From Komagataeibacter sucrofermentans DSM 15973 (lineage in GTDB: Bacteria > Pseudomonadota > Alphaproteobacteria > Acetobacterales > Acetobacteraceae), in contig NZ_CP137157.1 in the NCBI RefSeq assembly GCF_040581405.1, positions 266,001 to 330,000 on the forward strand: a stretch of DNA of 64,000 bases, read 5' to 3'. Below the pieces are notes generated by a model. It ran no database searches, was not told the origin of the DNA, and worked only from the letters and a program-made list of their open reading frames with translations. This document shows, one piece after another, positions 28,140-37,500 of this stretch. Within the stretch, counting starts at the first letter, position 1, and every line of letters starts with the position of its first letter. Position numbers and translations under genes: made by a program.

Positions 28140-29963
28140 ATGGATATCCGCAATATCGCCATTATCGCGCACGTCGATCATGGCAAGACCACACTGGTCG
28201 ACCAGCTTCTGAAACAGTCCGGTTCCTTCCGTGACAACCAGCACGTCGCTGAACGCGCCATGGACAGCAATGACCTTGAGCGCGAGCGTGGCATCACCAT
28301 TCTTGCCAAGTGCACCTCGGTGGTGTGGAAAGATACCCGCATCAACATCATCGACACCCCGGGCCATGCCGATTTCGGCGGCGAGGTGGAGCGTATCCTG
28401 AGCATGGTTGACGGCGCTATCGTGCTCGTCGATTCCGCCGAAGGCGCACTGCCCCAGACCAAGTTCGTGGTGGGCAAGGCGCTCGCGCGCGGCCTGAAGC
28501 CGATCGTGGTCGTGAACAAGATCGACCGTGGCGACGCCCGCCCCGATGAAGTGCATAACGAGATTTTCGACCTGTTCGCGGCGCTTGGCGCCAATGACGA
28601 GCAGCTCGACTTCCCCATGCTCTACGCCTCGGGCCGCCAGGGCTGGGCCGATACCGAGATCGAAGGTCCGCGCAAGGACCTGTCGCCCATGTTCGACCTG
28701 ATCCTGAGCCACGTGCCGCCGCCGAAGGTCAACAAGGACGCGCCGTTCGCGATGGTCGCCACCATCCTCGAGAACGACAACTTCCTTGGCCGCGTGCTGA
28801 CCGGTCGCGTCGAGCAGGGTATCGCGAAGATGAACATGCCCGTGCATGTGCTGCGCCCTGATGGCTCGGTGGTCGAGACCGGCCGCCTGACCAAGCTGCT
28901 CTCCTTCCGTGGCCTTGACCGCGTGCCGGTGGAAGAAGTGGAAGCAGGCGACATCGTGGCCGTGGCCGGCCTGTCGGAAGCGACGATTCCCGAGACGATC
29001 GCAGCCCCTGAAGTCAAGGAGCCGCTGCCCTCCACCCCGGTTGATCCGCCGACGCTGTCCATGACCTTCCGCCTTAACGATGGCCCGCTTGGCGGCCGCG
29101 AAGGCAAGAAGGTCACCTCGCGCCAGATCCGTGACCGCCTGTTCAAGGAAACGGAAGGCAACATCGCCATCCGCGTGTCCGAAAGCCCCGAGAGCGAGGC
29201 CTTCGAGGTCGCGGGCCGTGGCGAACTGCAGCTTGGCGTGCTGATCGAGCAGATGCGCCGCGAAGGCTTCGAGCTGACCATCGGCCGCCCCCGCGTGCTG
29301 TTCCGCACCAATGAGGAAACCGGCGAGCGCGAAGAGCCGTTCGAGGAAGTCCTGATCGACGTGGACGAGCCGTATTCGGGCGTCGTGGTTGAGAAGATGG
29401 CGCTGCGCAAGGGCATCATGCAGGACATGCAGCCTTCGGGCGGCGGCAAGGTGCGCCTGAGCTTCCTCATCCCCTCGCGCGGGCTGATCGGCTATCATGG
29501 CGAATTCCTGACCGATACGCGCGGCTCGGGCATCATGAACCGCCTGTTCCACGGCTATCAGCCCTATGTCGGGCCGATTGCAGGCCGCCGCAACGGTTCG
29601 CTCATCTCGTCGGAAGACGGGGCGACCACGCAGTATTCGCTGTTCTCGCTGCAGGACCGTGGCACGCTGTTCGTCGATGCGGGCGAGAAGGTTTACGTGG
29701 GCATGATCATCGGCGAGCATTCACGCGAGAATGACCTTGAAGTGAACCCGGTGCGTGAAAAGAAGCTGACCAACATCCGCGCTGCCGGCAAGGACGAGGC
29801 CCTGCTGCTGATCCCGCCGCGCAAGATGAACCTCGAGCAGGCGATCGCCTATATCGAGGATGACGAGCTTGTTGAGGTCACGCCGTCTGCCGTGCGCATC
29901 CGCAAGCGCTACCTCGACCCGCACGAGCGCAAGAAGCGCGAGCGTTCGGGCTCGGTTGACTGA
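28140..29963 (+). CDS. typA: Translational GTPase TypA/BipA
   Basis: 607 aa from ATG 28140 (MDIRNIAIIAHVDHGKTTLVDQLL). Longer upstream frames lack coding character. GTPase motifs: G1 AHVDHGKT (10-17), switch II DTPGHADFGGEVER, and NKID. Domains II, III and V follow, with the BipA-specific C-terminal domain (VRIRKRYLDPHERKKRER). TypA acts on 50S assembly and stress adaptation, notably at low temperature. Monocistronic by appearance. Confidence 0.97.
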   Translation: MDIRNIAIIAHVDHGKTTLVDQLLKQSGSFRDNQHVAERAMDSNDLERERGITILAKCTSVVWKDTRINIIDTPGHADFGGEVERILSMVDGAIVLVDSAEGALPQTKFVVGKALARGLKPIVVVNKIDRGDARPDEVHNEIFDLFAALGANDEQLDFPMLYASGRQGWADTEIEGPRKDLSPMFDLILSHVPPPKVNKDAPFAMVATILENDNFLGRVLTGRVEQGIAKMNMPVHVLRPDGSVVETGRLTKLLSFRGLDRVPVEEVEAGDIVAVAGLSEATIPETIAAPEVKEPLPSTPVDPPTLSMTFRLNDGPLGGREGKKVTSRQIRDRLFKETEGNIAIRVSESPESEAFEVAGRGELQLGVLIEQMRREGFELTIGRPRVLFRTNEETGEREEPFEEVLIDVDEPYSGVVVEKMALRKGIMQDMQPSGGGKVRLSFLIPSRGLIGYHGEFLTDTRGSGIMNRLFHGYQPYVGPIAGRRNGSLISSEDGATTQYSLFSLQDRGTLFVDAGEKVYVGMIIGEHSRENDLEVNPVREKKLTNIRAAGKDEALLLIPPRKMNLEQAIAYIEDDELVEVTPSAVRIRKRYLDPHERKKRERSGSVD

Positions 29964-30087
29964 TTTCTGCCAGGCGTGAGAGTGGCTGCAATCTTTAGTA
30001 ATGTTTCAGTTCTTGAGATTGCGGTCACCTTGCGGCAGAAGTGAGAACATATACGTAAATTTAAGAATTTTAATTCAGGACGACTTT

Positions 30088-30108
30088 CCTGCTTCATGGT
30101 AAAGCAGG
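30088..30108 (+). promoter_or_regulatory. Hairpin in the leader of the His-rich peptide gene
   Basis: CCTGCTT and AAGCAGG pair around a 7-nt loop, 80 bp before the ATG. Weaker symmetric stretches follow (CCCATTGG...TTGGG near 30138, AGTCCTG...AGTCCTGG near 30167). The leader may be structured; no known riboswitch class is recognised. Confidence 0.3.
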
Positions 30109-30187
30109 GAAGCCAGACTGGTTGGCACGATTCGTCAACCCATTGGCATATTGGGACATACAGTCCTGAGTCCTGGAGTATTTTTAT

Positions 30188-30457
30188 ATGATCGTTTCCA
30201 CCCGTCGTTTCCTGGCTGCCCTTTCCGCTGTTGCCGTCATGGGCGTTGCAGCACCTGTCATGGCGCAGACCGCCGAGCCGACCGCTCCGGCCGTTTCCGC
30301 ACCGCAGCACACGCCTGACGCAGCCGACGCCACGACTGCTCCGGCAGAAGCTGGCGCGAAGAAGAAGCATCACGGTGGCCGCCATCACAATGGCACGCAC
30401 CACCATGGCGCCAAGAAGGACGCGGCTGCTCCCGCTGCTGCCCCGGCCGCTCAGTAA
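30188..30457 (+). CDS. Small exported His-rich peptide
   Basis: 89 aa with a clear Sec signal (MIVSTRRFLAALSAVAVMGVAAPVMAQ, cleavage after VMA). The mature ~63 residues are Ala/Pro/Thr-rich, with a basic histidine cluster AKKKHHGGRHHNGTHHHGAKK holding seven His in 12 residues. GGAG precedes the ATG. The cluster suggests metal (Ni, Cu, Zn) binding in the periplasm, but no family is recognised. A strong terminator follows 52 bp after the stop, so a short independent transcript is likely. Convergent with dadA. Confidence 0.75.
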   Translation: MIVSTRRFLAALSAVAVMGVAAPVMAQTAEPTAPAVSAPQHTPDAADATTAPAEAGAKKKHHGGRHHNGTHHHGAKKDAAAPAAAPAAQ

Positions 30458-30508
30458 TTCCCGCATTCCTGTAACCGGCTTCTGTTTGGGGCTGGTTACG
30501 GTTGCACG

Positions 30509-30540
30509 AAAAAAGCCCGGTTCATGCCGGGCTTTTTTTT
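30509..30540 (+). terminator. Terminator of the His-rich peptide gene
   Basis: AGCCCGG and CCGGGCT pair around TTCATG, followed by eight T and preceded by six A. Possibly bidirectional. Confidence 0.85.
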
Positions 30541-30569
30541 GGCGAACTGTTTGAAAACAACATGGTGAT

Positions 30570-30617
30570 AAAAGTCTTTGGGTGCCGTTTTTAAACAAAG
30601 CGGCACCCAAAATGTTC
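30570..30617. repeat. Three-way-junction repeat, copy 3, half element (His-rich gene/dadA)
   Basis: Only the GC hairpin and flanks remain: GGGTGCCG and CGGCACCC form a perfect 8-bp stem, with outer AAAGTCTTTG and CAAAATGTT. The AAGC hairpin is missing. Convergent junction. Confidence 0.65.
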
Positions 30618-30641
30618 TGATGATGAACGGCCCGTCTGGCT

Positions 30642-31907
30642 TCAGGCCGTGGCGTAACGGTCGATGGACAGGTCGAGGCAGGGGATCTCGGTGGGCTTGT
30701 TGCTCATGCGGTCGGCCAGCACGCGGCCCGAGCCGCAGGCCATGGTCCAGCCCAGCGTGCCGTGGCCGGTATTGAGCCACAGATTGGCAAAGCGCCCCGC
30801 AGGCCCGATTACTGGCGTGCCATCGGGCGTGCTCGGGCGCAGCCCGGTCCAGTAAGCGCCCTGCGACAGGTCGCCACCCGCCCCGAACAACTCGCTGAAC
30901 GAAAGCTCGAGCAGTTCGCGCCGGTCGCGGCTCAGGCGCAGGTTATAGCCGGTCAGTTCCGCCGTGCCGCCAATGCGGATGCGGTCGCCCAGCCGCGTGA
31001 CCGAGACCTTGTGGGTCGCGTCATTGACGGTGGAAACCGGGGCGCGGGCCGGATCGGTTACCGGCAGCGTCAGCGAATAGCCCTTGGTGGGGTAGACCGG
31101 CAGCCTGATGCCCAGCGGGCGCAGCAGCAGCGGCGAATAGCTGCCCATCGACACCACATAGGCATCCGCCGTCATGCGGCCCATGGATGTGCGCACGCCC
31201 AGAATATCGGTGGCCGAGGCATCGAGCGCCTCGATATTGGTCTCGTAATGGAAGGTGACGCCAAGTTCTTCTTCCGCCTTCTGGGCCAGGCGGGCGGTGA
31301 ACATGTGGCAGTCGCCCGATTCATCGCCGGGCAGGCGCAGGCCGCCCTGAAACAGGTGGCGGTTTTCCATCAGGCCCGGCTCGTGGCGGGCAATGTCATC
31401 GGGGCTGAGGAACTCGTGGGCAATGCCCGCAAGGTCGAGCAGCTTCATGTCGCGGGCGGCGGCGTCCACCTGCTTTTGCGTGCGGAAAAGCTGGATCAGG
31501 CCGCGCTGCTCGTCATCATAGGTAATGCCGGTATCGCGGCGCAGGGCATCGAGGCAGTCGCGGCTGTAGGTCGCGATGCGCAGCATGCGGGACTTGTTGA
31601 TATCGTAGTCATGCGCGTTGCAGTTGGCCAGAAGCTGCTCGAGCCAGCGCATCATGGCCAGGTCGAAACGCGGGCGCACGACGATGGGCGCGTGTGGTCC
31701 TGCCATCCAGCGCAGCACCTTGAGCGGCAGCGCGGGCTCGGCCCAGGGGGAGGAGAAACCCGGCGAGATCTGGCCCGCATTGGCAAACGAGGTTTCCATC
31801 GCGGCGGCGGGCTGGCGGTCAATGACCGTGACCTCATGGCCTTCCTTGGCAAGATACCATGCCGCTGTTACGCCAACCACGCCTGCGCCCAGAACGATAA
31901 CTTTCAC
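30642..31907 (-). CDS. dadA: D-amino acid dehydrogenase, small subunit type
   Basis: 421 aa from GTG at 31907, preceded by AAGGGG. FAD-binding Rossmann motif VIVLGAGVVGVTAAWYLAKEGHEVTVIDR is at the N-terminus, followed by ETSFANAGQISPGFSSPWAEP, typical of DadA. The C-terminal DAO motif is YWTGLRPSTPDGTPVIGPAGRFANLWLNTGHGTLGWTMACGSGRVLADR. It oxidises D-amino acids (D-Ala) to 2-oxo acids, passing electrons to the respiratory chain. No alanine racemase is adjacent. The next gene upstream on the same strand is a ferredoxin reductase 109 bp away. Confidence 0.94.
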   Translation of the reverse strand: MKVIVLGAGVVGVTAAWYLAKEGHEVTVIDRQPAAAMETSFANAGQISPGFSSPWAEPALPLKVLRWMAGPHAPIVVRPRFDLAMMRWLEQLLANCNAHDYDINKSRMLRIATYSRDCLDALRRDTGITYDDEQRGLIQLFRTQKQVDAAARDMKLLDLAGIAHEFLSPDDIARHEPGLMENRHLFQGGLRLPGDESGDCHMFTARLAQKAEEELGVTFHYETNIEALDASATDILGVRTSMGRMTADAYVVSMGSYSPLLLRPLGIRLPVYPTKGYSLTLPVTDPARAPVSTVNDATHKVSVTRLGDRIRIGGTAELTGYNLRLSRDRRELLELSFSELFGAGGDLSQGAYWTGLRPSTPDGTPVIGPAGRFANLWLNTGHGTLGWTMACGSGRVLADRMSNKPTEIPCLDLSIDRYATA

Positions 31908-32016
31908 GATCTGCCCCTTATTCTTCCGTCATCAACACATCGGGGATGCGCCAGACGGCAGCAATGGTCAACCGTTTGAGTTATGACAGGATTGGATGGC
32001 TGAAATCAGCCATCCA

Positions 32017-33042
32017 TCAGCCCGCAGGCACGCCCTTGCTGGTGGAATATTCAAAATGCAGCGCCCTGTCGGGGTGCACGATGGGGTGGATGGCGTGCGC
32101 CGCCATGGCCCCTTCGGTAAAGCCCTGCAGGATCAGCTTGAGCTTGCCGGGATAGGTCGCCACATCGCCGACCGCGAAAATGCCGGGCAGGCTGCTCTCG
32201 CAGGTGGAAGGGGTGACGGGAATGGTGCCGCGCAGGGTGTCGAGCCCCCACTGCGCAATCGGCCCGAGGTCGGTCGCCAGCCCGAAAAAGGGCAGCAGGT
32301 GGTCGCAGGCCACATGTCTTACCGTGCCATCAAGCGTGGCCAGATCCACGCCCGCAAGCGCGCCGTCCGTGCCGTGCAGGCCATGAAGCTGGTAGCCGAT
32401 GATCTTTTCCACCTCGCCCCGGCTTACGGCCTCGTCAAGCTGGCGCAGGCTTTCGGGTGCGGCGCGGAAACGGTCGCGGCGGTGCACCAGCTTTACGCTG
32501 CGCGCGACCTCGCGCAATGACAGCGCCCAGTCCACTGCTGAGTCGCCACCGCCTGCAATCAGCACGTCCCTGCCTGCAAAATCGGCGCGGCGGCGCACGA
32601 AATACTGCACGCTCCCCGTGGCCTCGAACGCCGCCAGTCCTTCAAGCGGGGGGCGGTTGGGGCCAAACGCACCCGCACCGGCCGCGATGATGACAGCGCG
32701 CGCCGCAATCACGTCGCCCTTCGTGGTGCCCAGCACGAAGGCGCCGCGCGTGCCCTCAAGGCGCTCGACCCGGCGGCCAAGCAGGCGTGGCACATCGAAG
32801 GGCGCGATCTGCTGGTCAAGGGCCCCGATCAGCGCGCCACCCTCGATCGCGGGGTGGGCGGGAATGTCATAGATCGGTTTTTCGGGGTAGAGCGCTGCGC
32901 ACTGGCCGCCAATTTCATCAAGCGCGTCTATCAGCACGCAGCCAAGTTTGAGCATGCCGCATTCAAAGGCGGCAAACAGCCCGGCAGGGCCCGCGCCAAT
33001 AATGGCGACATCGGTGGTGTGGGTGGGGGAGGGCGTGGTCAT
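32017..33042 (-). CDS. Ferredoxin/flavodoxin-NADP+ reductase, thioredoxin-reductase-like
   Basis: 341 aa from ATG at 33042 (MTTPSPTHTTDVAII); the open frame extends about 130 codons further but without coding character. FAD motif DVAIIGAGPAGLFAAFECG, NADPH motif VLIAGGGDSAVDWAL, and the FAD-closing motif GIFAVGDVATYPGKLKLILQGFTEGAMAA are present. There is no CxxC active site, which separates it from thioredoxin reductase and fits the YumC/TrxR-like FNR type. It recycles ferredoxin or flavodoxin with NADPH. Divergent from tsaE. Confidence 0.92.
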   Translation of the reverse strand: MTTPSPTHTTDVAIIGAGPAGLFAAFECGMLKLGCVLIDALDEIGGQCAALYPEKPIYDIPAHPAIEGGALIGALDQQIAPFDVPRLLGRRVERLEGTRGAFVLGTTKGDVIAARAVIIAAGAGAFGPNRPPLEGLAAFEATGSVQYFVRRRADFAGRDVLIAGGGDSAVDWALSLREVARSVKLVHRRDRFRAAPESLRQLDEAVSRGEVEKIIGYQLHGLHGTDGALAGVDLATLDGTVRHVACDHLLPFFGLATDLGPIAQWGLDTLRGTIPVTPSTCESSLPGIFAVGDVATYPGKLKLILQGFTEGAMAAHAIHPIVHPDRALHFEYSTSKGVPAG

Positions 33043-33295
33043 GTCCGGCTCAGCTGTCCTGCAGTCCGTGGTCTGGTTAAAGGCATATCTCAGGTGCGGT
33101 TTTGCTTGGTTGTGCCCGCAGGCGCAAGCCTCGGGCGCAGCCTGGCGCGTGACGATGGTGTGCGCGGCGGCGCTAAACGACTGAAAAGACATTTCTCCTT
33201 CCGCATCAGGGCGCAGGATATGAAAATGGTTTTCCGTGCATGCCGCCTGCCATCCCTCTTGTGCGCGGAGGCAGGGCGGGGGCACACTGAGCGGC

Positions 33296-33781
33296 ATGGA
33301 TGCAAACCTTTCGTGGCGTGAAATTTCCCTGCCCGACACCGGGGCCACGCAGGCGCTGGGCCGGGCGCTGGCCGCCGTGCTGCGCCCCGGCGATGTCGTG
33401 CTGCTGGAAGGCGATCTGGGCGCTGGCAAGACCACGCTGGCCCGCGCCCTGCTGCGCGCCCTGTGCGGGGATGCGGAAATGGAAGTGCCCAGCCCGTCCT
33501 ATACCCTCGTACAGGTCTATGATGCCCCGGCGGTCCCGGTTGCGCATTTTGACCTGTGGCGGCTCGATGGCTCCGAGGCCCTGCATGAGCTGGGGTGGGA
33601 TGAGGCGTGCGAGGGCATCGTGCTGGTTGAATGGCCCGACCGGCTGGGCGACCTGGCGCCGCCTGATGCGCTGCGCGTGAGCCTCGTGCCCGATGCGGCG
33701 GGCGGGCGTGTAGCCCGGCTGGCAGGCGACGGCAGGCGGCTGGCGCAATTGACGAACCCCGATACAGGAGATGCCCCATGA
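33296..33781 (+). CDS. tsaE: tRNA t6A biosynthesis ATPase TsaE
   Basis: 161 aa. Walker A LEGDLGAGKTTLA at about 37-49 (K45), then PSPSYTLVQVYD, HFDLWRLDG and LVEWPDRLGD, all TsaE hallmarks. It works with TsaB and TsaD to make threonylcarbamoyl-adenosine in ANN-decoding tRNAs. First gene of a tightly packed set (tsaE-nucleotidyltransferase-addB-addA), each overlapping the next by 4 bp. Confidence 0.94.
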   Translation: MDANLSWREISLPDTGATQALGRALAAVLRPGDVVLLEGDLGAGKTTLARALLRALCGDAEMEVPSPSYTLVQVYDAPAVPVAHFDLWRLDGSEALHELGWDEACEGIVLVEWPDRLGDLAPPDALRVSLVPDAAGGRVARLAGDGRRLAQLTNPDTGDAP

Positions 33782-34539
33782 GCGTGAACATGCCCCGTAC
33801 CGCCATGGTTTTTGCCGCAGGGCTGGGGCGGCGCATGCGGCCCCTGAGCGAATCGGTGCCCAAGCCGCTGCTGCGCGTGGCGGGCCAGCCGATTCTGGAT
33901 CACGTGCTCGACCGGCTCGAGGCGGCGGGTGTGGCGCAGGTGGTGGTCAACGCCCACTGGCAGCCCGATGCCATCCATGCGGCGCTGGCCGCGCGGGCTG
34001 CAGCCCATCGCGGCCCCCGCACCGTCGAGCAGGTCGAGGAGACATTGCTCGAAACCGGCGGGAGTGCCGCAAGCGCCCTGCGCGCGGGCCGGATCGGGCC
34101 GGACCCGTTCTTTCTGCTCAATGGCGATGCCATGTGGCTCAACGGCCCGGTGCCCGCCCTGCGGCGGCTGGCGGCGGCGTTCGACCCCACCGGCATGGAC
34201 GCCATGCTGCTGCTTGGCGGCATGACGCGTGCGGTGGGCGAGGTGGGGCATGGCGATTTTGCCGTCGATGCCCATGGCAGGCCGCGCCGCCCGCGCGCAG
34301 GCGAGATCACGCCTTACATCTTTACCGGCGTGCAGATTGTCTCGCCCCGGCTGTTTGATGCAGCGCCCGAGGGTGGCTTCAGCATGAACAGGCTGTGGGA
34401 CCGGGCCATGGAGGCGGGCCGCCTGGGCGTGATCGTGCATGATTCGCTGTGGTTCCACCTCTCGCGGCCCGCTGATATCGCGGCCGCCGAACGCGTGCTG
34501 CATTCAACCCTCAACCCGGATGCGGATACCGGACTGTGA
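33778..34539 (+). CDS. Sugar-1-phosphate nucleotidyltransferase (MurU-like)
   Basis: 253 aa. The N-terminal NTP-transferase signature AMVFAAGLGRRMRPLSESVPKPLLRVAGQPIL carries GxGxRxxP and the KP Lys; NGDAMWL holds the metal-binding Asp. In many alphaproteobacteria and pseudomonads MurU (MurNAc-1-P uridylyltransferase) follows the kinase AmgK in cell-wall recycling. Here tsaE directly overlaps this gene and no AmgK-type kinase gene lies in between. MurU is therefore likely but not certain. Confidence 0.85.
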   Translation: MSVNMPRTAMVFAAGLGRRMRPLSESVPKPLLRVAGQPILDHVLDRLEAAGVAQVVVNAHWQPDAIHAALAARAAAHRGPRTVEQVEETLLETGGSAASALRAGRIGPDPFFLLNGDAMWLNGPVPALRRLAAAFDPTGMDAMLLLGGMTRAVGEVGHGDFAVDAHGRPRRPRAGEITPYIFTGVQIVSPRLFDAAPEGGFSMNRLWDRAMEAGRLGVIVHDSLWFHLSRPADIAAAERVLHSTLNPDADTGL

Positions 34540-37500
34540 CACAACCCGCAGAGACGGGCGTGCGGGGCCGTGCCGCCGTCATTCCGCAGCATGTGCCGTT
34601 TGTGGACCAGATCGCCGCGCGCTGGCTGGCGCAGGCGGGGCATGACCCGCAGGCCTGCGGCAATGGCCTGATCCTGCTGCCCAGCCGCCGCGCCGCCCGC
34701 GCCCTGACCGAGGCCTTCGTGCGGCAGGTCGATGGCCGCCCCATCCTGCTGCCGCGCATCGCCCCCATTGCCGGGCTTGATGAGGCGGCCCTTGCGCTCT
34801 CGGGCCGCAATGCGCTGGACCTGCCGCCTGCGGTCGATCCCGTGCGCCGCCTTGCCACGCTTACGCTGCTGGTCATGCAGGCGGGCCGCGCCTTTGGCGA
34901 TGTGCAGGGCGTGGACCAGGCCTGGCCACTGGCCCGCGCGCTGGCCGACCTGATGGATGAGGCGGAATGGGCGGAATGCGACCTGTGCGAACGCCTGCCC
35001 CACGCCGCCGAGGGCGATTTTGCCCAGCACTGGCACCTGACCGTGCAGTTCCTGTCCATCATTACCCAGGTCTGGCCTGCCTGGCTGGCCGAGCAGGGGG
35101 TGATGAACCCCGTGGCCCGCCAGACCGCCCTGCTGCACGCGCAGGCCGCGCGGTGGCTGGAGGCGCCGCCCCCTGCGGGCTACCCCATCTGGGCGGCGGG
35201 TTTTTCCGATGCCGTGCCATCCACCATCGCCATGCTGCGTGCCGTGCTTTCGCTGCCCGATGGGCGGCTGGTGCTGCCGGGCGTGGATATGGAATGTGCC
35301 GATAGCGTCTGGTGCAACCTGCCGCCCGACCACCCGCAGGCGGGCACTGCGCACATGCTGGCCGAACTCGGCCTTGAGCGTGCGGGCATGGAACAGTGGG
35401 GCGATCTGCCACGGGGGTGCGTGGCCAGCAGTCCCATCCCGCGCGCCAGCCTGCTGGCCCGCGCCCTGCTGCCCGCCCATGCGCTGGCGGGCTGGCGCGA
35501 CCCCGAGGCCCCGGTCATGGCCGATGGCCTGTCGGTGCTGCGCAGCACCGACCAGCAGGAGGAGGCGGCGGCCATCGCCATGGTGCTGCGTCAGGTGCTC
35601 GAGCAGCCCGGCAGGCGCGCAGCCCTCGTCACTCCCGACCGCGCGCTGGCCGGGCGCGTTGCCACCGAACTGGTGCGCTGGGGTGTCATTGCCGATGACA
35701 GCGCGGGCGAAAGTCTGCTCACCATTCCGCAGACCGCCTTCCTGCGGCTCATCATACAGGCGGTGGATGGCGGGCTTTCGCCCGTGGCGCTGCTTTCGGT
35801 CATCAAGCACCCGCTGGCGGCGTGTGGCCTTGCGCCGGGCAACTGCCGCGCCAGCGCCCGGCAGCTCGAGCGGCTGGTGCTGCGTGGCCCCGCCCCGCCA
35901 CCGGGCATTGCCGGGCTGCGCAGCGCGCTGGCCCGCGCGGCACAGGACCCGCACGGCGCGCTGGCCGATGCGCCTGACGCGCCGGAGGAAATCACCGCCT
36001 TCATCAACCGGCTCGAAACCGCCCTCGGCCCGCTGCTCGCCCTGCCGCGCGCCAGCCTGGTGCCGGTCTCCACCCTGCTCGCGGCCCTGATCGAGACCGC
36101 GCAGGCCCTTGCCGCGACCGACACTACCGATGGCGCCGAGCGCCTGTGGGCCGGTGAGGAAGGCAACGCGCTGGGCCAGCACATGAGCGCCATGCTGGCA
36201 TGGTGCGACGTGCTGCCCGATGCAAGGCTGGGCGCGCTGGATGGGCTGCTGGCCTCCTCGCTTGCGGGCATGACGGTGCAGGGGCGGCGCGCGGTGCGCG
36301 GGCGCGAGGGCACGGCGGTGCATCCGCGCGTGTTCATCTGGGGCCTGCTCGAGGCGCGGTTGCAGACAGCCGACACCATCGTGCTCGGTGGGCTGGTCGA
36401 GACCGTGTGGCCCCCCGCCACCGATCCGGGGCCGTGGATGAGCCGCCCCATGCGCACCCGCGTGGGCCTGCCCTCGCCGGAATGGGCCATAGGTCAGGCC
36501 GCGCATGACTTTGTTGCGTGCGCCTGTGCTGCGCCACGGGTGGTGCTGTCCATGGCGGCACGGCGGCAGGGCGCGCCCACCGTGCCCGCGCGGTGGCTGG
36601 TCAGGCTCAATGCCTATCTGGCAGGCCACGGCCATGTCCTGCCGCCACACCCCGCCCTGCGCTGGCTTGACAGCCTGGACCGGCCGCCCGGCGGGCTGGT
36701 GCAGCCAGCAAGCCCGCCGCAACCCCGCCCTGCGCTCGCCCTGCGCCCCCGCAGCCTGTCGGTGACAGAGATCGAGACATGGATGCGCGACCCCTATGCC
36801 ATCTATGCCCGCCGCATCCTGCGCCTCAACCGGCTGCCCGACCTTGAGGAACTGGCCGATGCGGCGGATTACGGGCAGATCGTGCACACGGCCCTCGACC
36901 GCTGGTTCCGCGCCCACCCAACCGACTGGCCAGCAGGCGGCGAAGCGCAGATGCAGGCCGTCTTTGCCGATGTGCTGCGCGAGGCCGAACTGCGCCCCGC
37001 ACTTGCCGCCTGGTGGGCGCCAAGGCTGGAACGCATCGCCACGTGGTGCGCCCAGACCGAACAGGCGCGTCGGGCCACGGGTGGCGCGCGCGCGGTGCTG
37101 ACCGAACTGAGCGGGCGGATGCAGCTTGAAGACCTGCCCGGCGGCCCCTTCACCCTGCGCGGCCGGGCCGACCGGATCGACCGCCACGGTGATGGCACGC
37201 TGAGCCTGTTCGATTACAAGACCGGCACGCTGCCCACCCGGCGCAGCGTGCTGGAGGGCTGGCAGTCGCAGCTGGTGCTTGAGGCCGCGATGATTGAAAG
37301 CGGCGGCTTCCCGCCTCCCGTCGCGGGCACGGTGGCCGAACTGGTATACTGGCGGCTGACCGGCGGCCATGTGCCAGCCCTGGTGCTCGACGTGGCGCGC
37401 GGGGCGGAACTGACCGAACTGATCGCATCGTGCCGCGCGGGGCTGCGTGATCTGGTGGCCGGTTACGACGATCCCGACCAGCCTTACCTGTCGCACCCCT

